Part shown: piece after piece, positions 30,976 through 40,606 of the stretch
How positions within the stretch are numbered: position 1 is the first letter of the stretch
Layout: the number at the start of each line of letters is the position of its first letter
Source of the DNA: Glutamicibacter nicotianae
GTDB taxonomy: Bacteria > Actinomycetota > Actinomycetes > Actinomycetales > Micrococcaceae
Direction of reading: 5' to 3'
Length of the DNA: 64,000 nucleotides
Assembly: GCF_006539525.1 (NCBI RefSeq)
Contig: NZ_BJNE01000005.1
Span: 62,001-126,000, forward strand
Program-made: the position numbers and the translations under genes
Notes under the pieces: generated by a model
What the model saw: the letters and a program-made list of their open reading frames with translations, nothing else
Told to the model about the DNA's origin: nothing
The model's database searches: none

Positions 30976-31914
30976 ATGGCCCAGTACACCCCCGCCGAAC
31001 TTGCCGCCAAGCTCAAGGACGGCCTGCTGTCCTTCCCGGTGACCGCGTTTGACGCGAATCTGGAAATCGACGAGGCCGCGTACCGCAATCACCTGGCCTG
31101 GCAGTCCAGCTTCGACGTCGCTGGCCTGTTTGCCGCCGGCGGCACCGGCGAAGGCTTCACGCTGACCCCGGAAGAAGCAGCACGGGTAGTCCGCCTGGCG
31201 GTCGAGGAAGCGGGAACCAGCGTTCCCGTCCTTGCCTCGGCCGGCGGCTCCACCAAGCAGGCCATCCAGAATGCGCAGGATGCCGAGGCCGCGGGCGCCG
31301 AAGGCCTGCTGCTGCTGCCGCCATACCTGACCGAATGCGACCAGGAAGGCCTCTACCAGCACGTATCGGCCATCTGCTCCGCAACCAAGACCGGCGTGAT
31401 CGTGTACAACCGTGCCAACGCCATCTACTCGGCTGATACCGTCGCCCGGCTGGCAGACAACCACGAGAACTTCATCGGCTTCAAGGACGCGCTGGGCGAT
31501 ATCGAGCACCTGACCAAGGTGTACGCCAAGAACGGGGACCGCCTGTTCTACCTGGGCGGGCTGCCTACCGCCGAGACCTTCGCGCTGCCGCTGCTGCAGC
31601 TGGGCATGAGCACCTACTCCTCGGCCATGTACAACTTCGTTCCGGAATTCGCGCTGGACTTCTACAAGGACGTCCGCGCCCAGGACCTGCAGGCGGTCAA
31701 CGAGAAACTGAACCGCTTCGTACTTCCGTACCTGGAAATCCGCGACCGAGTCAAGGGCTATGGCGTGTCCATCGTCAAGGGCGGATTGAAGGCCATCGGC
31801 CGCGACTCCGGCTCGGTGCGCCCGCCGCTGCAGGATCTGACCGAGCAGGACCTGGCAGACCTGTCCGCGCTGATCCAGAAGGCAGGCATCGTTCCTGCCG
31901 GTGCAAGCCTCTAA
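30976..31914 (+). CDS. kdgD: 5-dehydro-4-deoxyglucarate dehydratase
   Basis: Converts 5-keto-4-deoxyglucarate to 2-oxoglutarate semialdehyde with loss of water and CO2. A 312-aa DapA-type barrel: GLFAAGGTGEGFTLTPEE carries the substrate-carboxylate loop, VIVYNRANAIYS the catalytic Tyr region, and GFKDALGDIEHL the Schiff-base Lys (Lys170). The phrase GGLPTAETFALPLLQLGMST and the C-terminal GYGVSIVKGGLKAIGRDSGS are specific to KdgD rather than other DapA relatives. First gene of the rightward kdgD-dehydrogenase-gudD operon. It can also take product from the galactarate dehydratase at 22451. Confidence 0.94.
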   Translation: MAQYTPAELAAKLKDGLLSFPVTAFDANLEIDEAAYRNHLAWQSSFDVAGLFAAGGTGEGFTLTPEEAARVVRLAVEEAGTSVPVLASAGGSTKQAIQNAQDAEAAGAEGLLLLPPYLTECDQEGLYQHVSAICSATKTGVIVYNRANAIYSADTVARLADNHENFIGFKDALGDIEHLTKVYAKNGDRLFYLGGLPTAETFALPLLQLGMSTYSSAMYNFVPEFALDFYKDVRAQDLQAVNEKLNRFVLPYLEIRDRVKGYGVSIVKGGLKAIGRDSGSVRPPLQDLTEQDLADLSALIQKAGIVPAGASL

Positions 31915-31963
31915 CGGGCATTCGCACTTCAGGCACACCAAGAATTCGACTCAGGAGTAATTC

Positions 31964-33565
31964 ATGAGCACCACAACGCAGAACCTGGCCGGCCAGTCCA
32001 TCCTTGCCGGAACCAGCACCGAAGGCAGCGGCCGGACGGTCAACGGCTACAACCCGGCGACCAACCAGCCGCTGGAACCTGCCTACAGCCTCATCGATGA
32101 GCAGCAGCTGAAGCTTGCCACCTCTGCCGCGGCCGAGGCCTTCGAATCCTTCCGCTGCCTGGAACCGGTGAAGCACGCTGACTTCCTGGACGCCATCGCG
32201 GAGAACATCGAGGCAGTGGGCACCGAACTGGTAGCCCGCGCCATGGCCGAGACCGGCCTGCCCGAGGCGCGCCTGACCGGCGAGCGCGGGCGTACCACCG
32301 GGCAGCTGCGGCTGTTCGCCCAGGTCATCCGCAAGGGCGACCAGCACGGCGTGCGCGTGGACCCGGCCCTGCCCGAGCGCACCCCGGCCCCGCGCGTGGA
32401 CATCCGACAGCGCAAGATCCCGGTAGGCCCGGTGGCGGTCTTCGGCGCATCGAACTTCCCGCTGGCCTTCTCCACCGCCGGCGGCGACACCGCTTCGGCG
32501 CTGGCTGCCGGCTGCCCGGTGGTCTTCAAGGCGCACAATGCCCATCCGGGCACCAGCGAAATCGTGGGACAGGCGATCACCAAGGCGGTCAAGGATGCCG
32601 GCCTGCATCCGGGAGTCTTCTCCCTGGTCTACGGCCCGGGTGCTTCCATCGGCCAGGCGCTGGTGAAGGATCCAGCCATCAAGGCCGTGGGCTTCACCGG
32701 TTCCCGCGCCGGCGGTACCGCACTGATGGCCGCCGCCGCTGCCCGCCCGGAACCCATCCCGGTGTACGCCGAGATGAGCTCCATCAACCCGGTCATCTTC
32801 TTCGACGGCGCACTGGCCGAGGACCCGGCAGCGCATGCCGCCGCCTACCTCGGATCGGTCACCGGTTCCTCGGGACAGCTGTGCACCGCACCGGGCCTGG
32901 TCTTCGTCCCCGAGGGCGAGGCTGGCGACGAATTTGTGCGCGCCATCAGCGGCCAGGCACCGGAGACTTCCGGGCAGACCATGCTCACCGAAGGAATCTA
33001 CCGCTCGTGGGTCAAGGGCACCGAGACCCTGTCCGCCCAGGAAGGCGTGAAGCTTGTAGGCCGTGGCACGGACGGGGCCACCGAGAACGCCCCGGCCCCG
33101 GTCGTCTACTCCGCCGGCATCAGCCAGCTGCTGGAGAACCCGGTGCTGCAGGACGAGATCTTCGGCGCCGCCTCGCTGGTCATCCGCTACGGCAGCGGCG
33201 AGGAACTGGCCACCGCGCTCTCCCGCCTGGAAGGACAGCTGACCGCAACGTTGCAGCTGACCGAGGCGGACCACGCCACCGCGGCCCAGGTCATTCCGAC
33301 CCTGGAGACCAAGGTGGGCCGCATCCTGGTCAATGGCTGGCCGACCGGTGTCGAGGTGGGCCATGCGATGGTCCACGGCGGCCCGTTCCCCGCCACTTCC
33401 GACCCGCGCACCACCTCGGTGGGCACCCTGGCCATCGAGCGCTTCCTGCGCCCGGTTGCCTACCAGAACTTCCCGGAGGCGCTCTTGCCCAACCCGATTG
33501 CGGCAGGCAACCCGTGGAACTTGACCCGCCGCATCGACGGCGTCCTGCAGGCGAAAGGCGAATAA
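31964..33565 (+). CDS. 2-oxoglutarate semialdehyde dehydrogenase
   Basis: Oxidises the semialdehyde formed by KdgD to 2-oxoglutarate with NAD(P)+. A 533-aa aldehyde dehydrogenase: GPVAVFGASNFPLAFSTAGG is the nucleotide-binding entry, VGFTGSRAGG the Rossmann Gly loop, VYAEMSSINPVIF includes the general-base Glu, and SSGQLCTAPGLVF the catalytic Cys (Cys307). The extended length and the GWPTGVEVGHAMVHGGPFPA region match the KGSADH group (2,5-dioxovalerate dehydrogenases) rather than generic enzymes. It lies between kdgD (49 nt) and gudD (3 nt) in a tight operon. Confidence 0.93.
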   Translation: MSTTTQNLAGQSILAGTSTEGSGRTVNGYNPATNQPLEPAYSLIDEQQLKLATSAAAEAFESFRCLEPVKHADFLDAIAENIEAVGTELVARAMAETGLPEARLTGERGRTTGQLRLFAQVIRKGDQHGVRVDPALPERTPAPRVDIRQRKIPVGPVAVFGASNFPLAFSTAGGDTASALAAGCPVVFKAHNAHPGTSEIVGQAITKAVKDAGLHPGVFSLVYGPGASIGQALVKDPAIKAVGFTGSRAGGTALMAAAAARPEPIPVYAEMSSINPVIFFDGALAEDPAAHAAAYLGSVTGSSGQLCTAPGLVFVPEGEAGDEFVRAISGQAPETSGQTMLTEGIYRSWVKGTETLSAQEGVKLVGRGTDGATENAPAPVVYSAGISQLLENPVLQDEIFGAASLVIRYGSGEELATALSRLEGQLTATLQLTEADHATAAQVIPTLETKVGRILVNGWPTGVEVGHAMVHGGPFPATSDPRTTSVGTLAIERFLRPVAYQNFPEALLPNPIAAGNPWNLTRRIDGVLQAKGE

Positions 33566-33568
33566 TCC

Positions 33569-34897
33569 ATGGCTGCACAACCCACCATTGCCTCGGTGAA
33601 GGTCATCCCGGTTGCCGGGCATGACTCCATGCTGCTGAACCTCTCCGGTGCGCACGGGCCGTTCTTCACCCGCAATATCGCCATCGTCACCGACTCCGAG
33701 GGTCGCACCGGCCTGGGCGAGGTGCCTGGCGGCGAGGCCATCCGCTCGACCATCGAGGAAGCCGGCGCACTGCTGGCCGGTGCCCCGGTCGCCACCTACC
33801 GTTCGCTGCTGCGCCAGGTCTCTGCCCGCTTCGCGGACCGCGACGCGGGCGGCCGCGGCGCGCAGACCTTCGATCTGCGCACCACCGTGCACGCGGTCAC
33901 CGCACTGGAATCGGCGCTGCTGGATCTGCACGGCCAGTTCCTCGGCGTGCCGGTGGCCGAGCTGCTCGGCGACGGGCAGCAGCGCGACGCGGTGCCGATG
34001 CTCGGCTACCTGTTCTACGTGGGCAACCCGGACACGACGGACCTGCCGTACCTGCGCGAACCGCAGGGCAAGGACGCCTGGGAGCGCCTGCGCCGCGAGG
34101 AAGCCATGACCCCTCAGGCCGTGGTGCGCCTGGCCGAGGCGGCGCAGGCCCGCTACGGATTCAAGGACTTCAAGCTCAAGGGCGGCGTCCAGGCAGGCGA
34201 CGCGGAAGTCGACGCGGTAATCGCATTGAAAGAACGTTTCCCTGACGCACGCATTACCCTGGATCCCAACGGCGGCTGGCTGCTCGAAGACGCCATCCGG
34301 CTTGGCAAGCGCATGCGCGCAGTGGTGGCCTACGCCGAGGATCCTTGCGGTCCCGAGGGCCGCTTCTCCGGGCGCGAGGTCATGAGCGAATTCCGCCGCG
34401 CGACGGGGCTGCCTACCGCGACGAACATGATTGCCACCGACTGGCGCGAAATGGCGCACGCGGTGCGCACCAATGCAGTGGACATCCCCCTGGCGGACCC
34501 GCACTTCTGGACCATGTCGGGTTCGGTGCGCGTTGCCCAGCTGTGCAACGAGTTCGGACTGACTTGGGGGTCGCACTCGAATAACCACTTCGATATCTCG
34601 CTGGCCATGTTCACCCAGGTCGGCGCCGCCGCTCCGGGCGAGATCACTGCGCTGGATACCCACTGGATCTGGCAGGATGGCCAGGGCCTGACCGAGGAGC
34701 CGTTGGTGATCCGGGACGGGGAGATCAAGGTTCCGCAGCGCTCCGGTCTGGGTGTCACCCTGGACATGGATCGCGTCGCCGAGGCCCATGAGCTGTATCT
34801 TGAGCATGGGCTGGGTTCGCGCGACGATTCGGTGTCCATGCAATACCTGATTCCCGGCTGGACCTTCGACTCGAAGAGTCCCGCGCTGGTTCGCTAA
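33569..34897 (+). CDS. gudD: Glucarate dehydratase
   Basis: Dehydrates D-glucarate (and L-idarate) to 5-keto-4-deoxyglucarate. The 442-aa enolase-superfamily protein has [20 protein letters not shown] (KxK catalytic motif), [19 protein letters not shown] and [20 protein letters not shown] (metal ligands), [32 protein letters not shown] and [15 protein letters not shown] (catalytic His). These match glucarate dehydratase rather than other subgroups. The usual length is about 445. It begins 3 nt after the dehydrogenase stop and ends the operon before a terminator. Confidence 0.95.
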   Translation: MAAQPTIASVKVIPVAGHDSMLLNLSGAHGPFFTRNIAIVTDSEGRTGLGEVPGGEAIRSTIEEAGALLAGAPVATYRSLLRQVSARFADRDAGGRGAQTFDLRTTVHAVTALESALLDLHGQFLGVPVAELLGDGQQRDAVPMLGYLFYVGNPDTTDLPYLREPQGKDAWERLRREEAMTPQAVVRLAEAAQARYGFKDFKLKGGVQAGDAEVDAVIALKERFPDARITLDPNGGWLLEDAIRLGKRMRAVVAYAEDPCGPEGRFSGREVMSEFRRATGLPTATNMIATDWREMAHAVRTNAVDIPLADPHFWTMSGSVRVAQLCNEFGLTWGSHSNNHFDISLAMFTQVGAAAPGEITALDTHWIWQDGQGLTEEPLVIRDGEIKVPQRSGLGVTLDMDRVAEAHELYLEHGLGSRDDSVSMQYLIPGWTFDSKSPALVR

Positions 34898-34924
34898 TGG
34901 GTCGCGACGTAATCTGAATACTGC

Positions 34925-34975
34925 GCCGTGGACGGTTGAGTGGGCTTTTGCCGCTTAACCGTCCACGGCTTCGAT
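34925..34975 (+). terminator. Terminator after gudD
   Basis: GCCGTGGACGGTT (34925-34937) pairs with AACCGTCCACGGC (34957-34969), loop of 19 nt containing CTTTTG; tail TTCGATAAG is weak. It lies 27 nt past the gudD stop. Confidence 0.75.
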
Positions 34976-35019
34976 AAGCCCCGGTTATGGATTCACCAGT
35001 TCCGGGCGGGAAAGGCAAT

Positions 35020-35961
35020 ATGCAAGGAGTTCTACAGGGGTTCTCCGTTGTCTTGATCCTCATCGGCATCGGCCTGCTGACATCAATCGCCCTGCCCCGG
35101 AAACGCGCGGCGATTGCCCAGGGGCTGACCCCGCTGATCTTCTACATCACCAACCCCGCCCTGATGTTCACGCTGCTTGCCAGCACCGATCTGCGTGCGG
35201 TAGTCGGAGTCTTCACCCCGATAGCCTTGCTGGTTGCCGTGGTGACCGGCGCTGCCTATGTCTTGGTCGCGCGGCTGGTCTTCAAAACGCCAGGTCATCG
35301 GTTGCCGGCTGCTGCCATGTCAACGAGCTATGTGAATGCCGGAAACATCGGTGTGCCACTGGCACTGTACGCGGTGGGGAGCACCAGTCCCGTCGTGTCG
35401 GTGCTCATCGCGCAGTTGCTGATTATCGCTCCGGTCTACCTGTGCATGTTCGCGGTGCTCTCCCGCGCCAAATCCGGTGCCGCGGATAGCTCGCACGGCG
35501 CGAAAATGATCGTCAAATCCATTGCCAACCCGGTCACCATTGCGACCTTCCTCGGTGCGGTGTTCTCCTTCTTCGGTCTGGAACTGCCTGAAGTCATTCA
35601 TGCGCCGGTGCAAATGATCGGCGACGCGTCCATTCCCCTGCTGCTGATGTCCTTCGGCATGGCGCTCTACGGCCAACGCCCGTTTTCAGACAAGGACTTG
35701 AGAGGCGAAATCTACCTGGCGACCGCGTTCAAGGTGTTCTTCATGCCGTTGATCGCCTGGCTTGCAGCCCGCTTCGTTTTTGGCCTCTCCGGAATCGAAT
35801 TGCTCGGAGTGGTGATCATGGCGGCGCTTCCCACCGCGCAGAACGTCTTGCTGTTCGCCCAGCAATTCAAGCTGCCTGTCGCTGTGCCACGTGAAGTGGT
35901 CCTGGCAAGCACCTTGCTGACATTCCCCAGCGTACTGGTCATCGCCTTCCTGCTGAGCTAG
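35020..35961 (+). CDS. AEC-family (auxin efflux carrier type) transporter
   Basis: A 313-aa membrane protein with ten predicted helices in two inverted halves of five, each containing a broken helix (TPLIFYITNPALMFTLL in half one; VIMAALPTAQNVLLFAQQF in half two), the AEC/BASS-like fold. STSYVNAGNIGVPLALYAVG carries the conserved Asn/Gly pair of AEC proteins. Bacterial relatives move malate, malonate or other organic acids. ATG 35020 has an AAAGG site; the in-frame ATG at 34987 adds a Pro/Gly-rich tail. Separated from the glucarate operon by a terminator, so probably its own transcript. Substrate unknown. Confidence 0.88.
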   Translation: MQGVLQGFSVVLILIGIGLLTSIALPRKRAAIAQGLTPLIFYITNPALMFTLLASTDLRAVVGVFTPIALLVAVVTGAAYVLVARLVFKTPGHRLPAAAMSTSYVNAGNIGVPLALYAVGSTSPVVSVLIAQLLIIAPVYLCMFAVLSRAKSGAADSSHGAKMIVKSIANPVTIATFLGAVFSFFGLELPEVIHAPVQMIGDASIPLLLMSFGMALYGQRPFSDKDLRGEIYLATAFKVFFMPLIAWLAARFVFGLSGIELLGVVIMAALPTAQNVLLFAQQFKLPVAVPREVVLASTLLTFPSVLVIAFLLS

Positions 35962-35970
35962 GCACGCGCG

Positions 35971-36015
35971 GCTCCGGGCAGCCGCGGAATGCCGAACCCG
36001 GAGCGGAACTTTTTA
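35971..36015 (+). terminator. Rho-independent terminator of the AEC gene
   Basis: GCTCCGGG (35971-35978) pairs with CCCGGAGC (35997-36004), and GGAACTTTTTATT follows, a usable U-tract. Confidence 0.7.
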
Positions 36016-36410
36016 TTCAAAGAATTAGCCTTGCTTCTCTGAAGTTCCTCGCGCAGGATCCAACGCTCGCAAAGCCGTGACCAGAAATCATCGACTACTG
36101 CCAAGTAGCTACTCTAGGCTGATGACATCATGCGAATAATTACGCGTTTGACTTAGTCAGCTCGGATCTGAAAATTTTGCGCTTGCTGAAGTCGCAGATA
36201 ACCATCATTCATTTTCCGAATCCACGAGTCAGCAGGGATCAACGCACAGAAATATGTGAAACACCTTTTTAGTACATGTACAAATATAAAAGATTTATTT
36301 GAGAAGTACTTCCTTTAGGAGTTGGAGAGCAGTTACGCTCCTACCGGCACACACCGCATCGATTGATCACCGACTTTTGTGCGCCCAAAAACCCTACAAG
36401 GAGAACATCA
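36016..36410. other. AT-rich leader region of the secreted protease
   Basis: About 395 nt with no gene, distinctly AT-richer than the rest, ending in the protease ribosome site. GTACATGTAC (36272-36281) and GAAGTACTTC (36303-36312) are perfect 10-bp palindromes sharing GTAC centres; the segment from 36230 to 36300 is likely to hold the promoter. No other element is clear. Confidence 0.5.
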
Positions 36411-38354
36411 ATGGCACGTTTTTCCACCCCTCTTCGGAGGACCTTGGCCGTCTCGGCGGCCGTAGTGATCGGCATGAGCGGCTTCGGCATTGGCGCCTTG
36501 CCAGCCACTGCCTCCCCCGTTCCGATTCCCGCTGAAAAGTCCCTCCCCAAAGCCAGCGCAGACAACAAGGTCAAGATCGGTTCGGTTGAATCAGGCGAAG
36601 CCTACGACCAGTTCATCGTCACCTACAAGGCATCAGCCAAGGAAGCGGGCAAGTCCTCCCGCGCCAAGGCCTGGGGCAAAGCAGCCAAGGCAGCAGGCGT
36701 TTCCGTCAAGGAGATGCGCGCCATGGCCACCGGCAGCTTCGTGGTGAAGGCCGACAAGAAACTCAAGGGCGATGGCGCCAAGGAGTTCATGGCCGATATC
36801 GCGCAGTCCGGCCTCGTGGAAACGGTGGAACCAGATGCCATCATGAAGATCTCCATGACTCCCAACGACACCCGCTACGGCGAGCAGTGGCACTACAGCG
36901 GCACCAACGGCATGCGCTTGCCGTCGGCGTGGGACGTCGCCACCGGCGAAGGCAGCATCGTCGCTGTCCTGGATACCGGCATCACCTCGCATTCCGACCT
37001 GAATGCCAACGTCATTTCCGGCTACGACTTCGTCTCCAGCTCCACCTCGGCCCGCGACGGCAACGGCCGGGACGCCAACCCGCAGGATGAGGGCGACTGG
37101 TACGCCGCCGGTGAATGCGGCGGCAGCTACTCGGGCAGCTCCTCCTGGCACGGCACCCACGTGGCCGGCACCGTAGCCGCGGTCACCAACAACTCCAGCG
37201 GCGTGGCTGGTGTTGCTCCGGATGCCAAGATCCAGCCTGTGCGCGTCCTGGCCAAGTGCGGCGGCAGCCTCTCCGACATCGCCGATGCCATCATCTGGGC
37301 CTCTGGCGGTTCGGTCCCAGGCGTTCCGAATAACCCGACTCCGGCTGACACCATCAACATGTCGCTTGGCGGTGGCGGCGCGTGCGGCTCCACCTACCAG
37401 GCAGCCATCAACTCGGCGGTGTCCCGTGGCACGTCGGTGGTTGTTGCCGCCGGCAACGAAAGCCAGAACGCTTCGAATTCCCGCCCGGCCAACTGCGAGA
37501 ACGTCATTACCGTAGCGGCAAGCAACCCATCGGGCGCTCCGTCGTACTACACGAACTACGGCTCGGCCATTGATGTCACCGCGCCAGGCGGCGACACCCG
37601 CTACGCTGGCCAGGGCGTGCTGTCCACGATCAACACCGGCACCACCACCCCGTCCAGCCAGGGCTACACCTTCTACCAGGGCACGTCCATGGCCACCCCG
37701 CACGTAGCGGGCATGGTCGCGCTGATGAAGTCGGTCGACCCGTCGATGTCCCCGGCCGCAGTGGAAACCGCATTGAAGCAAGGCACCCGCGCGATGCCAG
37801 GCGGTTGCAGCATCGGTTGCGGTGCCGGTCTGGTGGATGCTGCCAAGATCATGAGCGCCATGGAAGGCACCGACCCAACTCCGGATCCGGAGCCTAGCGG
37901 CAACCTGCTGAAGAACGCCGGCTTCGAGAATGGATCGGAATACTGGACCGCCAACCGCGCGGACACCTTCGAGTCCGGCTCGGCAGCCCGCTCCGGCAAC
38001 GGATTGGCCGGCCTGAATGGCTGGGGCAATTCCAACACCTACACCTTGGACCAGAAGATCACCATCCCAGCAGATGCTTCCGCTGCGCAGCTGGAGTTCT
38101 ACCTGCATGTGCTGACCAACGAAACCACTGCGTACAGCCAGTATGACAAGCTGACCGTCCAGGTCCTGGACGGATACGGAACCTACAACATGGGAACCTG
38201 GTCCAACCTGGATGCCAGCTCAAATTACGAACTGCAGACCGTTGACCTGAGCAACTTCCTGGGTGAAACCGTCACCCTGCGCTTCAAGGGCGTGGAAGAC
38301 AGCTCGCAGGCCACGCTGTTCCGCATCGATGATGCTTCGGTAGCCATCAGCTAG
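36411..38354 (+). CDS. Secreted subtilisin-type serine protease (S8) with C-terminal beta domain
   Basis: A 647-aa exported protease. A signal peptide spans about 1-35 (TLAVSAAVVIGMSGFGIGAL); an I9-like propeptide (about 60-150, FIVTYKASAKEAGKSSRAKA, VETVEPDAIMKIS) should keep it inactive until processed. The catalytic domain has Asp188 (VAVLDTGITSHSDL), His247 (SWHGTHVAGTVAA) and Ser426 (QGTSMATPHVAGM), with oxyanion Asn in VVAAGNES. A Pro/Asp/Glu linker follows (TDPTPDPEPS), then a 155-residue beta-rich domain (NLLKNAGFENGSEYWTANRA), of the carbohydrate/galactose-binding-like type. ATG 36411 sits behind AAGGAGAA. Stand-alone gene. Confidence 0.95.
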   Translation: MARFSTPLRRTLAVSAAVVIGMSGFGIGALPATASPVPIPAEKSLPKASADNKVKIGSVESGEAYDQFIVTYKASAKEAGKSSRAKAWGKAAKAAGVSVKEMRAMATGSFVVKADKKLKGDGAKEFMADIAQSGLVETVEPDAIMKISMTPNDTRYGEQWHYSGTNGMRLPSAWDVATGEGSIVAVLDTGITSHSDLNANVISGYDFVSSSTSARDGNGRDANPQDEGDWYAAGECGGSYSGSSSWHGTHVAGTVAAVTNNSSGVAGVAPDAKIQPVRVLAKCGGSLSDIADAIIWASGGSVPGVPNNPTPADTINMSLGGGGACGSTYQAAINSAVSRGTSVVVAAGNESQNASNSRPANCENVITVAASNPSGAPSYYTNYGSAIDVTAPGGDTRYAGQGVLSTINTGTTTPSSQGYTFYQGTSMATPHVAGMVALMKSVDPSMSPAAVETALKQGTRAMPGGCSIGCGAGLVDAAKIMSAMEGTDPTPDPEPSGNLLKNAGFENGSEYWTANRADTFESGSAARSGNGLAGLNGWGNSNTYTLDQKITIPADASAAQLEFYLHVLTNETTAYSQYDKLTVQVLDGYGTYNMGTWSNLDASSNYELQTVDLSNFLGETVTLRFKGVEDSSQATLFRIDDASVAIS

Positions 38355-38387
38355 CCCTGAATCTCCATCTGGTTACCAATTAAGTGC

Positions 38388-38430
38388 AGTGGGGCGTCGG
38401 AATCATCCGGCGCCCCACTGTTCTTCGCTT
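38388..38430 (+). terminator. Terminator of the protease gene
   Basis: AGTGGGGCG (38388-38396) pairs with CGCCCCACT (38411-38419), with an inner TCGG/TCCGG mismatch loop, then GTTCTTCGCTTTCT. Lies between the converging protease and lactate permease genes. Confidence 0.75.
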
Positions 38431-38449
38431 TCTAGCTCATTTGCGGTGC

Positions 38450-40243
38450 CTAGCGCAGATCGACTGCTCGACTTGCAACCGAATCACGCTTGAGCATCCA
38501 TGCCCCGATGCCGGCCAACGCCAGCAGGAGGAGCACCAGCATGACTGTTCCGGGATTCAGGCCAATGCCGTAGACGAACAGGTACGCGATGACGCCGCCG
38601 GCCAGGCAGTAGTAGCTGGTTACCAAAATGGTCTTGCGCAGCAGGTCGCCTTCGCGGCCCAGCAATCCCACAGTTGCCGATGCAGCCACGATGTTGTGAA
38701 TCGAGATGGGGTTGCCACCGGCCCCGCCAACCGCCTGGGCTGCCACAATCGATTCTGGAGCAACACCGATTTGCGCACCAGTGGAGAACTGGAACTGCGA
38801 GAAGGTCAGGTTGGAGATGGTGTTGGACCCGGCGACGAATGCACCCAAGGCGCCAATCCACGGCGCGATCAGCGGCCACACGCCACCAGAAACCGCCGCG
38901 GCGCCCTCGGCCAGCGTCACCGGGATACTGGCCAGACCAGAGTTATTCAGCTCGGGGCCGGACTGGATCAGGATACGCACCAGGGGCACTGCGAAGAGCA
39001 GCGCTACCGCGGTGCCCCACAACTGCGCTGCCGAAACCTTGAAGGCACGGGCGATCTGCGCGCCGCTCATCTTGTGCAAGGCGAAGGCCAGGCAGGAGGC
39101 CAAGATCAGCATGAATCCAGGCAGGTAGAACGGCTGGATCGAAGTGGTGATTCCCGTGCCGTGGATGTCGGCAACCGGAATCTGGAGTCCTGTCAGGAAG
39201 GTCTTCACTTCCGGAATCACACGGGTCAGCACTAACAGCACGCCCATCAGGATGTACGGTGCCCAGGCGCTCTTCTTGCTGATGGTAACGGTGTTGTCTA
39301 CGGCGTTTTCCGGATCGAGCTTGCCGTTCCAACGCTCATTCCAGCTGGCACGCGGTCCGAAGTCGAAAATCTCCTTCGGCATCAGGAAGCCGCGACTGGA
39401 CGTGAACATCACCAGTGCCAGGCCAACCAGCGCGCCGAACAGCGACGGGAACTCCGGGCCGAGGAAGCGTGCGGTCAGAACCGAAGGCACGGTGAAGGCC
39501 AGTGACGCGTAGATGGCGAATGGCCAGATTTTCAAGCCGTCGCTGAAGCGGCGTTCCGGCCCGAAGAATCCAGTGAGCATGCAGACCATGATCAACGGGA
39601 TCAGCAGGCCTATAATGCCGTGCATGAATGCAACTTGGAAACCGATGCTGCTGATGAATTCGGGCATGGTCAATCCGAGGACATTGATGCGTTCGGCCAC
39701 AGCAGGATCGCCGCCAAGCCCCTGATTCACACCGATCAGAATCGGGGTGCCCACAGCACCGAAGCTGACCGGGGTGCTCTGGATGATCAGGCCAACCATG
39801 ACCGCAGCCATCGCTGGGAAACCCAAAGCGAGCAGCAGCGGTGCAATCACCGCAGCTGGAGTGCCGAATCCGGATGCGCCTTCGATGAAGCTGCCAAAGA
39901 GCCAGCCGATGATGATGGCCTGCACCCGTCGGTCAGCTGAAATGTTATTGAAGCCCGCCCGGATGGTGTTCATCGCGCCACCGACCGTCAGGGTCGCGAG
40001 CAAGAGCAATGCGCCGAAGACGATATACAGCATGGTTGATGCGATAACCAGGCCTTCAATGGACGCTGCGAGCACCCCGTTGAAGTCCATTTTCCACACC
40101 CAAAGCGCGACTACTACCGCAACGACGTATCCAACGGGCATGGCGTATTTTGCGGGCCAACGGAGCCCGGCGAGAAGAATACCCACCACAAGAATCGGTG
40201 CCAGTGCCAACAGTGCGAGCACACCTAAGTTGTCCATATCCAT
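38450..40243 (-). CDS. lldP: L-lactate permease 1 (LctP family)
   Basis: Proton-coupled import of L-lactate, D-lactate or glycolate. A 597-aa protein with about 13-14 helices. [20 protein letters not shown] is the family signature; [20 protein letters not shown] and [20 protein letters not shown] near the C-terminus are also diagnostic. ATG 40243 has an AAAGGAC site. A 29-nt operator of the LldR type lies 75 nt upstream, tying it to the lactate regulator at 56782 although it is 18 kb away. It is a paralogue of 57514-59190 and about 40 residues longer. Confidence 0.94.
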   Translation of the reverse strand: MDMDNLGVLALLALAPILVVGILLAGLRWPAKYAMPVGYVVAVVVALWVWKMDFNGVLAASIEGLVIASTMLYIVFGALLLLATLTVGGAMNTIRAGFNNISADRRVQAIIIGWLFGSFIEGASGFGTPAAVIAPLLLALGFPAMAAVMVGLIIQSTPVSFGAVGTPILIGVNQGLGGDPAVAERINVLGLTMPEFISSIGFQVAFMHGIIGLLIPLIMVCMLTGFFGPERRFSDGLKIWPFAIYASLAFTVPSVLTARFLGPEFPSLFGALVGLALVMFTSSRGFLMPKEIFDFGPRASWNERWNGKLDPENAVDNTVTISKKSAWAPYILMGVLLVLTRVIPEVKTFLTGLQIPVADIHGTGITTSIQPFYLPGFMLILASCLAFALHKMSGAQIARAFKVSAAQLWGTAVALLFAVPLVRILIQSGPELNNSGLASIPVTLAEGAAAVSGGVWPLIAPWIGALGAFVAGSNTISNLTFSQFQFSTGAQIGVAPESIVAAQAVGGAGGNPISIHNIVAASATVGLLGREGDLLRKTILVTSYYCLAGGVIAYLFVYGIGLNPGTVMLVLLLLALAGIGAWMLKRDSVASRAVDLR

Positions 40244-40316
40244 GGTCCTTTCTGACCATACTCGCGCAGAAATCCACCCACGCGTGGACTCGATCGTTGC
40301 AGCAAGATGACCTATA

Positions 40317-40345
40317 TATGGTCAGACCACTATGGTCTGACCATA
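40317..40345. promoter_or_regulatory. LldR-type double operator
   Basis: TATGGTCAGACCA, CTA, TGGTCTGACCATA: a 29-nt palindrome, broken only at the 3-nt centre, containing two 11-bp sites TGGTCNGACCA. The TGGTC..GACCA half-sites match the GntR/FadR lactate and pyruvate regulator type (LldR, PdhR). The same motif occurs at 59214, 59229 and 59304. Confidence 0.85.
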
Positions 40346-40552
40346 AGAGCATAACGTGAAACACGTCACCATGGTGAGCCTCGTCACGAAAACCGCGGAT
40401 GCAGAACATATTCACGGGCTATTTATCCAGACAGCGACTTGGGTTGACCTTGTTCTTCTGGTCCAGGTCCCCCCGCGAGCCGGCGCCGCAAAATTTCTAA
40501 GATTTCCACCAGCCCCCATGCCTTTCACCTCGATGGAGCTGTTTAAATGCAG

Positions 40553-40580
40553 AAGTGCGGCACCTTGTGGTGCCGCACTT
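40553..40580 (-). terminator. Hairpin after extradiol dioxygenase gene
   Basis: AAGTGCGGCACC, TTGT, GGTGCCGCACTT: a perfect 12-bp stem with a tetraloop, 27 nt past the stop of the gene at 40607. Read leftwards it is followed by CTGCATTTAAAC, a weak U-rich tail. Confidence 0.75.
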
Positions 40581-40606
40581 CCTGCCGGTCAAGCTTCATG
40601 CAGCGA

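Larger units (their letters stand above)
40244..40606. other. Control gap of lactate permease 1
   Basis: No gene seen in about 360 nt. It holds the LldR-type operator at 40317-40345 and, at the right end, the hairpin ending the dioxygenase gene. A lone half-site TGACCATA lies at 40254-40261. Confidence 0.5.

Noticed and set aside
31775-34843. Long open frame (over 1000 codons) on the minus strand opposite the glucarate operon.
   Set aside because: Same antisense effect. The plus strand holds KdgD, dehydrogenase and GudD with intact active sites.
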